Origin: Lentinula raphanica
Lineage: Eukaryota > Basidiomycota > Agaricomycetes > Agaricales > Omphalotaceae
NCBI GenBank assembly: GCA_027919835.1
Contig: JANVFP010000019.1
Location: forward strand, 186,001-250,000
Length of the DNA stretch: 64,000 bases
Direction of reading: 5' to 3'
Positions 22,248 to 33,387 of this stretch are shown here, one piece after another; position 1 is the stretch's first letter, and each line of letters begins with the position of its first letter. The notes under the pieces are model-generated. The model worked only from the letters and a program-made list of their open reading frames with translations, searched no databases and was not told where the DNA came from. Made by a program: the position numbers and the translations under genes.

Positions 22248-22269
22248 CGGGCAGCAGTATCCTCACTGC

Positions 22270-22832
22270 ATCATTATCGCTGACGGTCCTTACTCTTCGT
22301 TTTCGAGAGTGCTGAGATCTCTGTCGACATGAATCTGGCGCTTCAGGATGCCGTTCGATTCTCTAGCTTTGAAATATAGTACAGAAGTCGAAGTGAGTGA
22401 TGTGAACCACTGCATACGCTCAGTTTCTCAACGCTTTCGAACCTCAGTTTCGTGCTGCCCACTCACCCCATTCATTTTACGGACGTATCTACGAACAAAC
22501 AACGAGTGCGCTTCGGACGACTTTTCGTGCTGCCTAATCTCACTTCAAATTATTCCAATTCAAAGTGGTTTGAAATTTGACTGTTGACCCAACCGCTAGT
22601 GTCCTCCAACGGCTCAATAGCAAATCAGACATTAGCGGGATTTTGTTGTCCTACCCTGACAAGTAAACCTGCCTGGCGGGAACAGGCGGAAACCACGTAG
22701 CCACCCCCTCATCTTGAAATCTCAAGATTGTGCATGACCGACCGTCCGGATTTGCAAGGTCCGCCATTCGTTCAACTCCCAAAGGTGAGTTTTACAAGGT
22801 TCTTTTTCCGGTATAATCGTTGTCCTGACAAG
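22270..22832. other. KDZ-1 spacer without a gene
   Basis: No convincing open frame on either strand. The segment ends in the promoter of the 22876 gene. Confidence 0.5.
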
Positions 22833-22840
22833 TATAAAAG
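22833..22840 (+). promoter_or_regulatory. TATA box of the 22876 gene
   Basis: TATAAAAG 43 bp upstream of the ATG at 22876. Confidence 0.65.
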
Positions 22841-22875
22841 CTATCGTCCATCCTTGCTTTTTCAAGACGCCCATC

Positions 22876-24192
22876 ATGCCTAAGGCTCCCCCTCCTCCCA
22901 AATCACCGACAAAAAAATCCGTCATCATTGATTATACTGCCCATATTTCCGCCCGATTGAGAGCAATCCGTGCTTCCTTGTCGCTGCCTACTACATTCCC
23001 TCGACCTTCGGTTGGACCGAACGAGGTCATTGCGGGCATACGTATGTACCACGGTGTAACTCACAACGTTGATGGGCCGTTACACACACGCTTTGATCAA
23101 CTCGGTCGACTCTTCTACGTAGTAAGTGATATTCTTCTCTCGACATCTATACCTATCTCTTACACACAGCCCAGGTCTGCAATAAAAAATCTGCCGCACC
23201 TTCGATTAGAATTATTTGGGAAGATGTTCCTGTCCCCCGAGCAGCGCTAGAGGCCGACACAGAGTTGATTCGATTGCTCGAACTACGTTCGGCTGTACAA
23301 GGCAATGGGGGAAGCAGCCAGTCTGCAGCCTCTTCCCCTTCTGGTTGTTCAACCTCGGCTCCCACTCCCTCTGGTTCCTCCACTTCCCGTTCGTTCCCTT
23401 CTCGTTACTCCGCTTCTCGTTCCTCCGCTTCTTGTTCCGTTTCTCGTTCCTCCAACACGGGCTCATCTCCGTTGCCTCCCGAACCTGCAGAGAGGGTTTC
23501 TTCTGCGGGACCATCGACTAGACAAGCTATCTCACTTCGCCTCACAGAACTTATGTCGGCACCTGCGGCGCTCGGTGTCGATGCACCTCCAACTCTTCCC
23601 GCACAATCTGATGACGAAGTAGAATTCGTCGGTTTCGTTCACCCGAACGGAGATGTTCTACCTCAGCGCCCTGCTCGTAGGCTTGCTGATGACGAAGTGG
23701 AATTCGTCGGTTTCGCTCACCCGAACGGGGATGTTCTACCTCAGCGCCCTGCTCGTAGGCTTGCTGGAAAACTCAAGGACACTGTACAGGGATCCACAGG
23801 CGGTGCTGGCCTTGCTAAGGACAGTGGACCTACACCTCCGAAATCCATCATGATTACGATCATAGCATGGGCAGCAGTGAGTCCATATTCATCTTGTTTC
23901 ATTAGTGGACACTAACTCGATTATTGGCCAGAACTCCTACGAACATACAACCGTCAAACTCTCGGTAGAAAGCGGCCATTTGATTACTCTCAATTCGGTC
24001 ACTGAGGCACTTCGAACCCTTCAACTGAGCAAGATTTCCGATCTTGATTGCTATATTCCTGGAAAAGGTTGGGCACGTATCCTCATGAATACGCCCTTCA
24101 GAGTAAGAGATGGCGATATCGTTTCTTTGAAACCATCGGCATTGAAGGTCATTCAGAACTTTGAAATTCACGCACCTCATTTCTCTCCTTAG
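22876..24192 (+). CDS. KDZ-1 cargo: unknown 402-aa protein
   Basis: Three exons join without a break: 22876-23121, 23175-23876 and 23932-24192 (all introns phase 0, GTAAGT or GTGAGT donors). The product starts with a Pro/Lys-rich basic tail (PKAPPPPKSPTKK), then a small folded-looking segment and a long Ser-rich region. It then has two tandem copies of a ~26-residue unit (DDEVEFVGF-x-HPNGDVLPQRP), separated by nothing else, and a C-terminal ~85-residue domain (VKLSVESGHLI ... GKGWARIL ... FRVRDGDIVSLKP). The last part looks like a small beta-rich fold but I cannot assign it. No signal peptide. A TATA box lies upstream. Its place between the SPT5-like gene and the transposase, and its intact frame, suggest it is element cargo. 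Confidence 0.7.
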
Positions 24193-24199
24193 GTTTTGC

Positions 24200-24640
24200 C
24201 TGCTTTCTATACTCCTTTTCGCAAACTCTACAAATACCCCAATACCCCTTGCTTATGACTTGTGCCTACTTCGTTTATATCAGCAATCCTTACAACACAC
24301 ACTCATTCACGCTCCCTTGTTACTATTTTACATGTTCTTGTAATATTGTTGGCTATTCTTTCTCTCTGCAGAACACACGCTCTTTACGCACTCGGTTTCA
24401 TCTGTGGAACATTTTTGCCTACTTTCTATAGTACTTTTTACACAAATACCCCAATACCCCGATGATATGTGCATATTTTGTCAATCCTTGCAACACACGC
24501 TCATTCACACTCCCTCATTTCTATCTTACAAGTTCTTCTTCTACTACGGTCGGCTATTCTTTCCTCTGCAGAACACACGCTGTATCACACACTCGTTTTT
24601 GTCTGTGGAATATTTGTTCCCGAATATTTTCAACAATATA
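24200..24640 (+). repeat. ~220-bp tandem duplication
   Basis: Two head-to-tail diverged copies (about 24200-24418 and 24420-24640). Shared words include CTTTCTATA, AAATACCCCAATACCCC, CAATCCTT-CAACACAC and CTCTGCAGAACACACGCT. Located in the 3' flank of the 22876 gene. No gene. Confidence 0.75.
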
Positions 24641-25093
24641 CTAAGTATATGATATCAACCAGTGATATGTGGGGATCACAACCCTATAAATCCTCATATC
24701 TGAAACATAATGAATGTGTTCAGGCTGCAAAAACTTCCCTTTGAATTGCGAAAAAAAAGAAGAAAAAGACCAATATCCTGTGGTACGAAAGGGTACGAAT
24801 CACATTTCGTTACAGACAAAGTGATTCGGATCTTCTTGTCCGCAATGACATTAAACTACGCGGAAACTAGGGTCAAAGCTGAATCAACCCAACCTCAGAT
24901 AGCTCAGATCTAGCTAGTGAGCAGACGAACGAACCAGGGCGAACCCCAAATGAACCAACTCGCCAGTCCGTGGACTTGAAACTCCCAACCTTCGCTTGGT
25001 GATTTTTCTTACCTTGTCCTTCTTACCCATACACGTCGTTGCCCTTCTTACCCATACACGTCGTTGCCCATCTTGTTGCCCTTCATCTGCTTC
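24641..25093. other. KDZ-1 spacer upstream of the transposase
   Basis: No gene. Contains a 25-bp perfect tandem duplication (CTTCTTACCCATACACGTCG core) at about 25018-25070, which forms the leader of the transposase gene. Confidence 0.5.
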
Positions 25094-28000
25094 ATGCCAA
25101 GAAAAAAGAAGACTGCCGTTCTCGATGAGTCTGAACTCGTCATGGAATACTCTCCGAATCGACAAATATTCATCTCCGACACCGACACTAAAGGTCTACA
25201 TGAAAGCGTTTACATGTCTTCTCATGCCTCTCATGCGGCAAGCACCTCGATGGCTCCTCCCTCCTTCATTCCCAACGAGCTGAGGACCGAATCACAGTCA
25301 GTCCCACTGGATGCAACCTCCTCTGTTTCCAACTTTGTTGAGGACACCGAGAAGACCCGGACTCAGGTATGCAGAATGTGTTTCTTACAGTCACTGCTCT
25401 CATTATAACTGTTCTGTAGCGCGCGCGACTCTTAGCTGAGTACAGTGAAAATTTCGCACTGGTAGCCCGGTTGTTGATGGCCAAAGAAGCAGACCATCGT
25501 ATAGGCTCTGTTTGCGAGTGTAACGAAGCTCCTCGCGAGGTTCGTTGCTTCAGCTGTATGCAACGTGCACCGCTTTGTCGTCGTTGTTGGGTACAAGCAC
25601 ACGTCTATCAGCCGTTGCACTGGGCCCATGTCTGGAGTGAACGTCGAGGTTATTTTACCTGCCAGGATATCTCCACCGTTCTTCCAGAGGGTTCTGGTAT
25701 CTCGCTAGGCCATAGTGGAGATCGCTGCCCTCGAGCATCTGAACCTGTTCTCATGACTATTGCAGATGTGAATGGGATCCACGCAACAAAAGTCTGGTTC
25801 TGCCAATGTGCTGACTACAGCAGATGGCGACAGCTATTCGATATAGACATATTTCCGGCCACCGTCGCACAACCCCAGACGGGCTTCACCTTCGAACTCC
25901 TCCGGCATTGGACTATTCTCAATTTACAGTCGAAGATTACAGCAGCTGAGGCTGTAACTTCTATGCATAACATATGGGCAAGTCCCTGAAGCCCATTTTG
26001 CATAACAGCGGGGCAGTTGCCCACCCCTCAATAAGCCTCACTATAGCTCACTATAGCAGTGGATGTAATGCATAACAACTTGGGCAACATGTTATGCATA
26101 ACATATAGGCAAGAACATTTTTCAATATTTTTGAAAAAAAGAATTAATTGTATCTTTTGAAATATCCATTTTTGGAAAAAACTGACACCCCCTATAGGGG
26201 GTCTTTTTTTAAGGTCTATCAATATATCCTCAACCCCTAACCTCTAACCCAACCCCTAACCACCCTAACCCCTAACCAAACCCCTAACCCTAACCTAACC
26301 CAACCCCTAACCCCCTAACTCTTATTGGCTCATGTTTGGCACTGAATCAGGCCCCTCCCGTTGGGGTTAGCTATGCTAACCCCAACATTAGGGAGGGGCC
26401 TGATTCAGTGCTTAATCCCAGTTTAAATATTCATTTATTGACTGAGTGGATTAGTGCCCCGCTGTTATGCAAAACAGGCCTCAGGGACTTGCCCACTTGT
26501 TATGCATAAAACCTACAGCTACAGGTGATTACAGCGCATCATTATGTAGCAGCACTTCGTTGTCAAACGGACAACGTGTTTACAGGCAATGTACCTGTGA
26601 GTCTATTACCTTCGAACTGTGAGGCGTAACTCATGAAAACTATCTAGGACGTTGTAAACCACTTCCGGTTCATAACTCGAATTTGGCCTCTGTTCTTAGC
26701 TGAAAAACGAAGTGGAGTTTTCTACGGTAAAGGCATGAAGGAGGCCTTTCCGCTTCGCCCACCAAACGATCTAAGGACTGGCTGTTTCATTTGTCCGGAG
26801 GCTCAGGTCAATGTGGAAGATAGATGCGACAGAACGCCTGAAATTCTTCAGTAAGACCTCATTGCTCAGTATTTGTTACGCAAACCGAACCTCACACTAC
26901 TATCATCGAAAGGCATACACAATCTCAGCGATGGGTCGTAGACGGCAACATGAAGACCGGAAATTTTGTCAAGAATAGTGACCCTGATGATGCCTCCCTT
27001 TTCGCAGGCAGGGCTTACATGCCTTTGGAGCAGCAGTTTGAACATTATCAACAGACTGTTCCTCAGTCACAGAAAGAGGTAACGTTTGTGCGTTTTCTTG
27101 TGGTTCTGATTCGGCGGTTAACAACATCTAGTAGAAAACAACATGCAACCATCTCAAAGTCGCCAATGGTGCCAATACTGCGAAGTACAAACAACAACGA
27201 ATCAGCGGCAATCTCCATATTCAATGTGACCACGGAGTGGTCTTATCAAGTGTTGACATTATGCTGGGCGAACGGTATGTCTGTCATAGTAATTCTGGTG
27301 AACTGTAATTGATAGGATTCAGGTTCGCACTTTATGACTATGCGTTGAATTTAGCTCTCGAAGCGCGCCCATTTCCTTCTGGCAAACGACCCGACCTAGT
27401 CATCAGCTACGACAACAACTGTGGTGCGGTCGCTAACGTTCATTCTCGATGGCAAAAATACTTTCCGCAGAACTCCGATATCATCAATGGTGCTCGTTTC
27501 ACGATTCCTGCTTGCCACGTCCGCAATCACGTCGAAGGATGTGATTATTTGTATTGCTACCAGTACAAACCCAGTACAGGCCACTTTCATGGTGAGACTG
27601 TGGAGGCCACTTGGTCCATTTTCAATTCTCTCTCAGGGGCAGTTCTTCAAATGGGACCGGGTCATCGAATCGACACCCTGATCATTCATTATAGCGATTG
27701 GAACTGGAGGAAGGCTGTAAGCGCATGTACGATCTCATTCTCTGCAATCCAAACGCGTACTGTTCCTAATACTTCCTGCAGCACGGCAGCTTCTACACGA
27801 CCTCGAGGAAGCCAAAATACAGTATATTTCGAAGCGCGACCATTACGCTGGACTTTGCGATCTATTCGAATCAAGGGTTTTGGAATGGAATACCTGGGAT
27901 CGTTCACCGAAGATTGATCCCAAGAAGAAGAAAACTGTCACTAGTGTATATTCTCATAACAACGAGAAAGGTGTGTAGGCTGTGAGTCGTTACGTTGACC

Positions 28001-29881
28001 TCTATGAGTTCTCAAATTCAACTTAGCACCGACCATGAAGAGCCTAGTGGAGAGTCTCGTGTCAGCAGAGGAGTTGGTTGTGGTCTCAACCGGTGCCGTG
28101 AAAGCAGGATCCGTGGCAAGTTGGCTGATGGAAGGATTGGCCATTGTTCAGTTGCAGTACGTAGTCATAGCTTAATTGCTAAATTGCCCAAGAACTAACG
28201 GTATTTCAGGTCACGAATTCATCGCATTGCACGGACATGTCCAGAGAACCCAACAAAGGAACTCAGGGCACGTCGCACGAAGCTCGCGAACCGGATATCC
28301 AAATGGCGCCAAATCCAGCATCAATACATGCCATCCATAGCACCTGGCCAAGCGCTCGAAGACGCCGAAAATGAATCCCTCCTCTTGCCTTCCGATTTCA
28401 CAGCTCGCGAACGACTCCAGCATGGCTTAGTGGGCCTGGCTAGTAAACAAGTGCAGACTCTCGAGATCGCGCTTGGGGAGCTCATACATTCGCTTCAGAC
28501 AACCGTGAAGACATTATCGGCTGCTTATGAGCGTAAACACAAACATGCGAGTGGTCAAGATGCCAATACCCGCGCTAATGGCGAGCTTCGAACTATCGAA
28601 ACTAAGCGCAACAACCTCATATCCGACTACAATATGTTTCGGCAAAATCTTCATGCGTTGGACAGTTTGGACGATACAAAGTGGCCTTCTTTAAGTGTTC
28701 AAGATACATTCCGAAAACCGACAGAAACACGACGTGCGCCTGGTGACTCACGAAAGAGAGATGGTGCTCTGTGGCAGTTGTCAAGTGCCGGTTGCAGCAC
28801 TGTGCAGTCGGAGTTTGCAGGTGATTTAATATTTGGGAACAGGGAGACAGACCTTGCAGATGGGTCTATCGGAGTTGAGGAACCTGTCTTCGACACAGAC
28901 AATATCAGCTATATCGGTAAGAGAGCTTAACAGTCAAGCATGTCTTTTGGCTGATTGAATCTTCATCAGGAACACAAATGTCATTGCGTCGAGGTACATG
29001 TGCATGAGCACTGCTTATTCCACACCCACTTGACTCACCAAACACTTGAACAGGAACAAAAACATCAACGCGTCACAGTAAACATTTTCCGTTCATGGCT
29101 TACTCTTTCTCTGCTGACTTTTGTGTTAGCACATGTCTCTTCACAGCCGAAGTCTGAACAATCACTTGGCAAAGAAAGAATGGACACCAACACCCTTACA
29201 GATGATAACGTCTCATCTTCGTCAACTATTGAAAGGAAGGATGGCTGGATTTGGCATACCAGTTCGTTGAAGCATATGAGTGCGTCAGAGTTGGAAAAAT
29301 GGGAAGATAAAAGTACGTTTTGCAGTTTTGATCTGAACTTGCAAGTGATGTGACCTCTACTTAGATGATAGTGTCCAGTGGTTTCGAGCTGAGGCGGATA
29401 TGGAGCGGTGGCAAGAGCAGCTCGAAATCAAGCATGCGGAGTTTCTTCGGCTTATAGCAAGCTTCACTACGCATCGTAATGCTTGGGAATCACTTGCAAA
29501 GAGTTACTCTGATTCACCTGGCCATCTCGCGTATGCACGGGAACATCAAGATATGTTCGACAGTCTCCGTGTGGATGCTGAGGAAAAGTATCGACAATGC
29601 GCGTTACCCTTTTTTCGACACCGCGAATCAGGCGAATCACTTGAAAACCGAATCATGTTGTGGCGAAGGGAGGAGGAAAAGCTGTTTAAGTGGGATAGGT
29701 ATGTGATGTTCTATCTTGGACACTATCTCTGTTCATAGCCATCTTCAGATGGTCAGCACGTCCACCTTTCCATGACCCGACTATCTTTAAACATGGTGGT
29801 GATACGCGTGAGCCAGATGATCTAGGCGGAATCGAATGCGATGAGCTAGCAGGCGTCAAACGCAAGTTCGATGAAATTTAA
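25094..29881 (+). CDS. KDZ transposase of KDZ-1 (CxC2-type)
   Basis: About 14 exons. Those spliced with confidence: 25094-25366, 25420-25953, 26519-26596, 26648-26850, 26913-27078, 27135-27274, 27323-27716, 27790-27970, 28027-28156 and 28210-28916; the rest (28970-29881) is less certain. N-terminal Cys/His cluster (CECNEAPREVRCFSC ... CRRCW), as in CxC2-KDZ proteins. RNase H-fold core with acidic residues in 'LSSVDIMLGER', 'LVISYDNNCG' and 'GHFHGETVEATWS', giving a D-D-E arrangement, then GPGHR-x-DTL and SDWNWRK. The C-terminal part is helical (WFRAEADMERWQEQ). No stop or frameshift in the conserved exons. A 545-bp MITE lies between the second and third exons. Confidence 0.85.
25963..26507. 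mobile_element. MITE-like element with 53-bp TIRs, inside the transposase gene
   Basis: Left arm 25963-26015 and right arm 26455-26507 are inverted copies beginning ATGCATAACA and ending GCGGGGCA, with few mismatches. TA flanks both ends if the TIR is taken as TGCATAACA, suggesting a TA target. The interior has a palindrome ACCCCCTATAGGGGGT (about 26187), a (C)CCCTAA-rich stretch (26232-26322) and a further ~70-bp hairpin (GCACTGAATCAGGCCCCTCC and its complement, 26339-26411). No coding frame. It lies in what can be read as an intron (donor GTAACT at 25954, acceptor CTACAG ending 26518). Confidence 0.8.
26232..26322 (+). repeat. Telomere-like CCCTAA repeats (interstitial)
   Basis: Irregular CCCTAACC, CCCCTAACC and CCTAACCC units, about a dozen, resembling the TTAGGG telomere repeat. 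They lie inside the MITE and are flanked by its hairpin, so they are part of that element and not a chromosome end. Confidence 0.75.
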
Positions 29882-29889
29882 ATAAGGTG

Positions 29890-30260
29890 AGCGGGACTTG
29901 CTCTAAACATCATATTCATCTAAACAACATTGATCATATAAATAGCATGCTCAATTCAACAGTACAGTGGTCTAAACAGTACGCTGATTTAAACACTGCT
30001 CATATCTAAACGTCACACTCACCTCTTCACAGCACAATCATCTTCAAACAGTACGCTCATCTAAACAGTACCTTCATCTAAACAGTATGCTCATCTTTGA
30101 AATGTCACACTCACCTCTAAACAGCACGATCATCTTCAAACAGTACGCGCACTTAAACATACGCTCATTTAAACGGTACCTTCATCTAAACAGTGAGCTC
30201 ATTTAAGTCATTCATTCATCTAAACAGGATTTTATTTAAACAGAGGATTGTTTGATCCTG
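29890..30260 (-). repeat. Right TAAAC array of KDZ-1
   Basis: About twenty TAAAC words, many in the form CATCTAAACAGTACGCTCAT, spaced roughly 20-30 bp. They are in the opposite orientation to the left GTTTA array, as expected of inverted subterminal transposase-binding regions. Confidence 0.75.
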
Positions 30261-30380
30261 GTAGGTCTTTTTAGATCATCTCAGAGTGTAGCTAACTTTT
30301 AAACAGGATGTGTTCATTTAAACATGACATGGTCGGGTAGTACTAGGTAGCATACTGTAGTATAGCTAGAGAATACACTC

Positions 30381-30433
30381 ATTTAAACATGTTTAATTAT
30401 GTGGTGGGGTTAGCCACCCTTGTTTAAGTGAGA
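30381..30433 (-). repeat. Right terminal inverted repeat of KDZ-1
   Basis: Reverse-complement counterpart of the left end: TTAAACATGTTTAA, CCACC/GGGGTT spacer, AGCCACCCTTGTTTAAG. Flanks checked for an 8-bp direct repeat with the left end; none found. Confidence 0.6.
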
Positions 30434-30598
30434 CTCCGACGGTTACAGGACATGGACAATAATTTTCGACAAACTCATCCAATAGTTTTCTGGGACACGA
30501 TGAGGATGAGTGAAAGGTTCTATCAGTAGATTGAAGCATGTACTACTCACGGGCTATAGTCACGGTGGGTAAGTATCGAGGTCTGACTCGGGCTTGGC

Positions 30599-31671
30599 TT
30601 AGTAGTAGAGACCCTTTGCTGCCGCATCCTCCCTGTCCTGAGTTCGCTTGGCCTCGTTGCGTTCCCTGGTGATTTTTTCCCGTTGGTAAATATCCACCTC
30701 TTCCTTCACCATTATGCTATCGAGCCCAATGATTCGTCCCTCCGGCGTACGGATATCGAGGTTCCAGTACCCCTCCCAGCCTTTGATCTCCGTAGCAGTA
30801 AAAGTACATCCTTCTCCACAATATCCTGCCCCCTTTAACATGCCTGAAATGCTCTTGGGGTAGCGATTTCCAAGACCCTGAAACGTCCAGTCTCCAGGAT
30901 AATTTTGGAAAAAAATTCTTCGGCTGGCGCTTAGACGGAGCTGCGGAACTCTGTGGAGTAGGACGTTCATGATGACTTCGGCTCGTTCTGTGTGCTCCTG
31001 GTCACTTTCTTTCGTGCTTTCAAAAGCGACTAGGAGCGGGAGGGAAGGTGGAGACGAAATGTGCTGGGAAGGATTTCTTCCGCGACTAGTAGCTTTATCG
31101 TGAAGAAGCACTTCATAGTTCACCTTGACCCCATACCTTCCAAAGACGACACGGGAGTCGGATTGCTTATAGATATCGATGTTCCAATATCCCGGCGCGC
31201 TGTTGATCTCGGTCGCGATAAAAGTGCATCCATTGCGACAACGACGTAGCCCATGGAGTTTGCCTGAAATTTCCCTTGCTTCAAGTTCAGAAGTCTTTTC
31301 ATAACGCGTCCAATCTCCAGGAAAGCCTTGAAAACGAAGGTCTTGTGTGCCCCGAAGATCGAACTCTTTGATACTGCGGAGTACTAAGATGAACATGATC
31401 CTTTCGGCTCGTTCTGTGTGTTCTGTGGTGCTTTCTTTCCTTTTTTCAAAGGAAACCGTGAACTTCTCCGGGGGTGAACGTCCACGCGAAGACAAAACTT
31501 GGAGAGAAGGATGTGCAGTATTCGAGTCCACCTAGAACCAGGTAGTAACATCTGTCAGCTTTCTAATCTATTCTGACTAAGTATCAGGAGCGAGATGGGT
31601 TAACTCACTGGTGATAACACTGCACATACAGCAGCAAGCCCAACGACGAGACAGAAAAACGGAAAGCGCAT
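30599..31671 (-). CDS. Secreted protein with two copies of a CxxGC/PGDW domain
   Basis: Two exons: 31671-31609 (21-codon signal peptide, MRFPFFCLVVGLAAVCAVLS) and 31531-30599, phase 0, 331 aa. The mature protein has two tandem copies of a ~110-residue domain. The pattern is E-x-TERAE-xIM..L near the start, then (F/Y)PGDWT, then SG-x-L-x-G-x3-C-x2-GCTF-x-ATEI, then GYWN-(I/L)-DI. The two Cys may pair. The tail is Lys/Glu/Arg-rich. Related single-domain proteins lie at 32527, 45717 and 48213. The intron directly after the signal peptide is conserved across the family. No known domain recognised; likely secreted, perhaps effector-like or wall-associated (inference). Confidence 0.75.
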
Positions 31672-32526
31672 GAAAAACGGTAGCGGCATTTCGTCGATAT
31701 AATAATGACTAGTAGGAAAGGTTTGCTTGAGGGCATTTAAGTAGAATTCTAATTTGTAACGTCCGTTGCATCAATTTGCCCTGCTCCTACAGGTCCTGTA
31801 CTGATGCTTTCCATGCTATTCCATCTCAGCGGCAAGGATCATAAGCCAGCATAAGCCCCCCAGCAACACAGATGATCCGACGGTTTGATCCTGATAGGAA
31901 TAGAACACTTATGAGCATTGAGAGGCCCGAAGTTTGGAATATTTGCCTGTACTTCTGTACCGTTTATCCGACTGCGCAAGTGTCGCAACTTGCAAATGGA
32001 GTTGAGTCCAATTCCTCATCAATGTTAGCAGATGAAGTTGGCGCCTGTGTGCGCGTCAACGTACATAGGTTAAGTTTCTGATGAAAATATCGAGGATGCA
32101 ATACCTTATGAGTGTTAGCCCTGAGAATTGCACCTCCCTAGTCCCAACAAGCTTTCAACTCGAGTTTGAGCCTTTGAGAGGCAAACAGGATTTCACCCAG
32201 AGAGATGGTCATTTTTTGTAATAAAACTCAGCCAACGGAAAATGGAGCTGGACCGTAAAACCCTTCTACCCTAAAGGGTAACGGGAATTTAAGGGCATAA
32301 ACGCATAAACGTGACATTACGAAGGTCGTCAAAACAGCAGGGAGCAGTACTCGAAGTAGCGATAGCAAGTACTACCGAAAGTATACGTGATCCATAACTT
32401 TCGACACCCTGGGAAGGGGGGAGGTCTGGAACTTGGCGCGATTCTGTGGGACGATATAGATGAGTCGAGAAATCCACCAGGAATCAGCATATCACCTACC
32501 GGAAGGACAGGGACATGGACTCAATA
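31672..32526. other. Intergenic, 3' flank of the 32527 gene
   Basis: No gene. 32337-32510 is duplicated (diverged) at about 45540-45715: shared words AGCGATAGCAAGTACTACCGAAAGTATACGTGA in two halves and GATTCTGTGGGACGA. It is the shared 3' flank of two paralogous genes. A CCGGTAGGTG/CCGGTAAGTG donor-like site just after both stops hints at a 3'-UTR intron. Confidence 0.6.
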
Positions 32527-33322
32527 TTAGGGTTGTTGGCGATCTCTGAGTCTTTGCTTTTCTTGATCGGACAGCGTGTAGCGAGGCCTCTGGGGGATTG
32601 GTGGTTTGGGAGGTGGTTTGAAGCGATTTGCAAGCCTAGCGCGTTCAGCCTGTGCAGCCGCCGCGTATTGAGCCTGTCGAGCCTGTTCAGCCGCATACCA
32701 AGCCTGTCGAGCCTGTTCAGCCGCATACTGAGCCTGTCGAGCCTGATCAGCCGCATGTCGCGCCTGTGCATCCTCTTGTCGAGCTTGGGCGACTGCTGAC
32801 TTATCCACCCGTATCCCACTTACACGATAGTGGCTGCTAAAAACGTCTAAATCGAAGTCCCAATATCCCGGACGGTTCACAACCTTTGACGCATAGAAAC
32901 TGTACACCACGCTTCCCACCTCTAGCCTGCCTGAAAAGCAGCCGGTACTTGACCTCTCTGCGATTTGGTCATCTCCCAGTTCAACTTGAACTTCAGGAAC
33001 AACATTGAGCCTTCGGAGCTTTTCGCTGTTGAGTATGACGGGCAATATATAAGGGGCCGGTTCTATGAATGAATCGTAGTACACTTTGGCTCTTTCCCTT
33101 TGTCGTGAGACAAGGTGCTGGGTCTCTGCAACTGGGGAAGGTGGAGACGAAAGGGAGGAAGAATGACTCGGATCGTCCAAATTCACCTGAAGGACCAAAG
33201 ATTGAAAAGCTGTCAGCGTACTGGGAACGATGTAAAGTGTATCCACTCACTGGTGCAGGCGCTGCATGAACGACAGCAAGCCCAATGACTCCGATGAGGA
33301 GGTATAAGATAGGGAAGCGCAT
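32527..33322 (-). CDS. Secreted family protein with Ala/Gln/Arg repeat tail
   Basis: Exon 1 33322-33251 encodes the signal peptide (MRFPILYLLIGVIGLAVVHA, then APAP); exon 2 33186-32527, phase 0; 243 aa. After a Ser-rich segment comes the family hallmark SPVAETQHLVSR, a diverged core domain (CFSGRLEVG ... RPGYWDFDLDVF) with only one of the two usual Cys visible, and a ~75-residue tail of repeats of the type RQAQYAAEQA, ending in a Pro-rich basic segment. KDZ-2 is inserted 66 bp upstream of the ATG, so the original upstream region now lies 10.8 kb away at 44191. The frame is intact; expression may be altered. Confidence 0.75.
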
Positions 33323-33358
33323 AAAAGACGGGAAAAGTCGCAGCATTTCAAATTTGTT

Positions 33359-33373
33359 CTTTGACCAGCAAAG
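33359..33373. promoter_or_regulatory. Conserved upstream motif CTTTGACCAGCAAAG (copy 1)
   Basis: A 15-bp inverted repeat, 37 bp upstream of the 33322 start. The same 15 bp occurs upstream of two other family genes (46707-46721 and 49083-49097). Possible operator or core-promoter element. Confidence 0.5.
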
Positions 33374-33387
33374 ATTCTAGCTTGGGG

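Larger units (their letters stand above)
2763..30433. mobile_element. Proposed giant KDZ element (KDZ-1) with nested insertions
   Basis: The left end at about 2763 reads TTTAAACAAGTGTGGCC and, further in, ATTTAAACATGTTTAA. The right end at about 30433, read on the minus strand, gives CTTAAACAAGGGTGGCT and then ATTAAACATGTTTAA. These are inverted terminal motifs. Inside each end is an array of GTTTA words on the left (2870-3480) and TAAAC words on the right (29890-30240), so the arrays are inverted too. The element contains a KDZ transposase near its right end and three cargo genes. Without the 11.7-kb chromovirus it would be about 16 kb. I could not find a target-site duplication at these ends, so the exact boundaries and the unity of the element are inference. 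Confidence 0.6.

Noticed and set aside
26232..26322. A true chromosome end or telomere
   Set aside because: The CCCTAA-like units are irregular, short, and sit inside a TIR element within a gene, with unique sequence on both sides.
2755..30445. An 8-bp target-site duplication for KDZ-1
   Set aside because: The bases next to the left motif (CCTGCTAT) and right motif (GTGAGACT) do not match in any register tried, so the boundary is reported as inferred.
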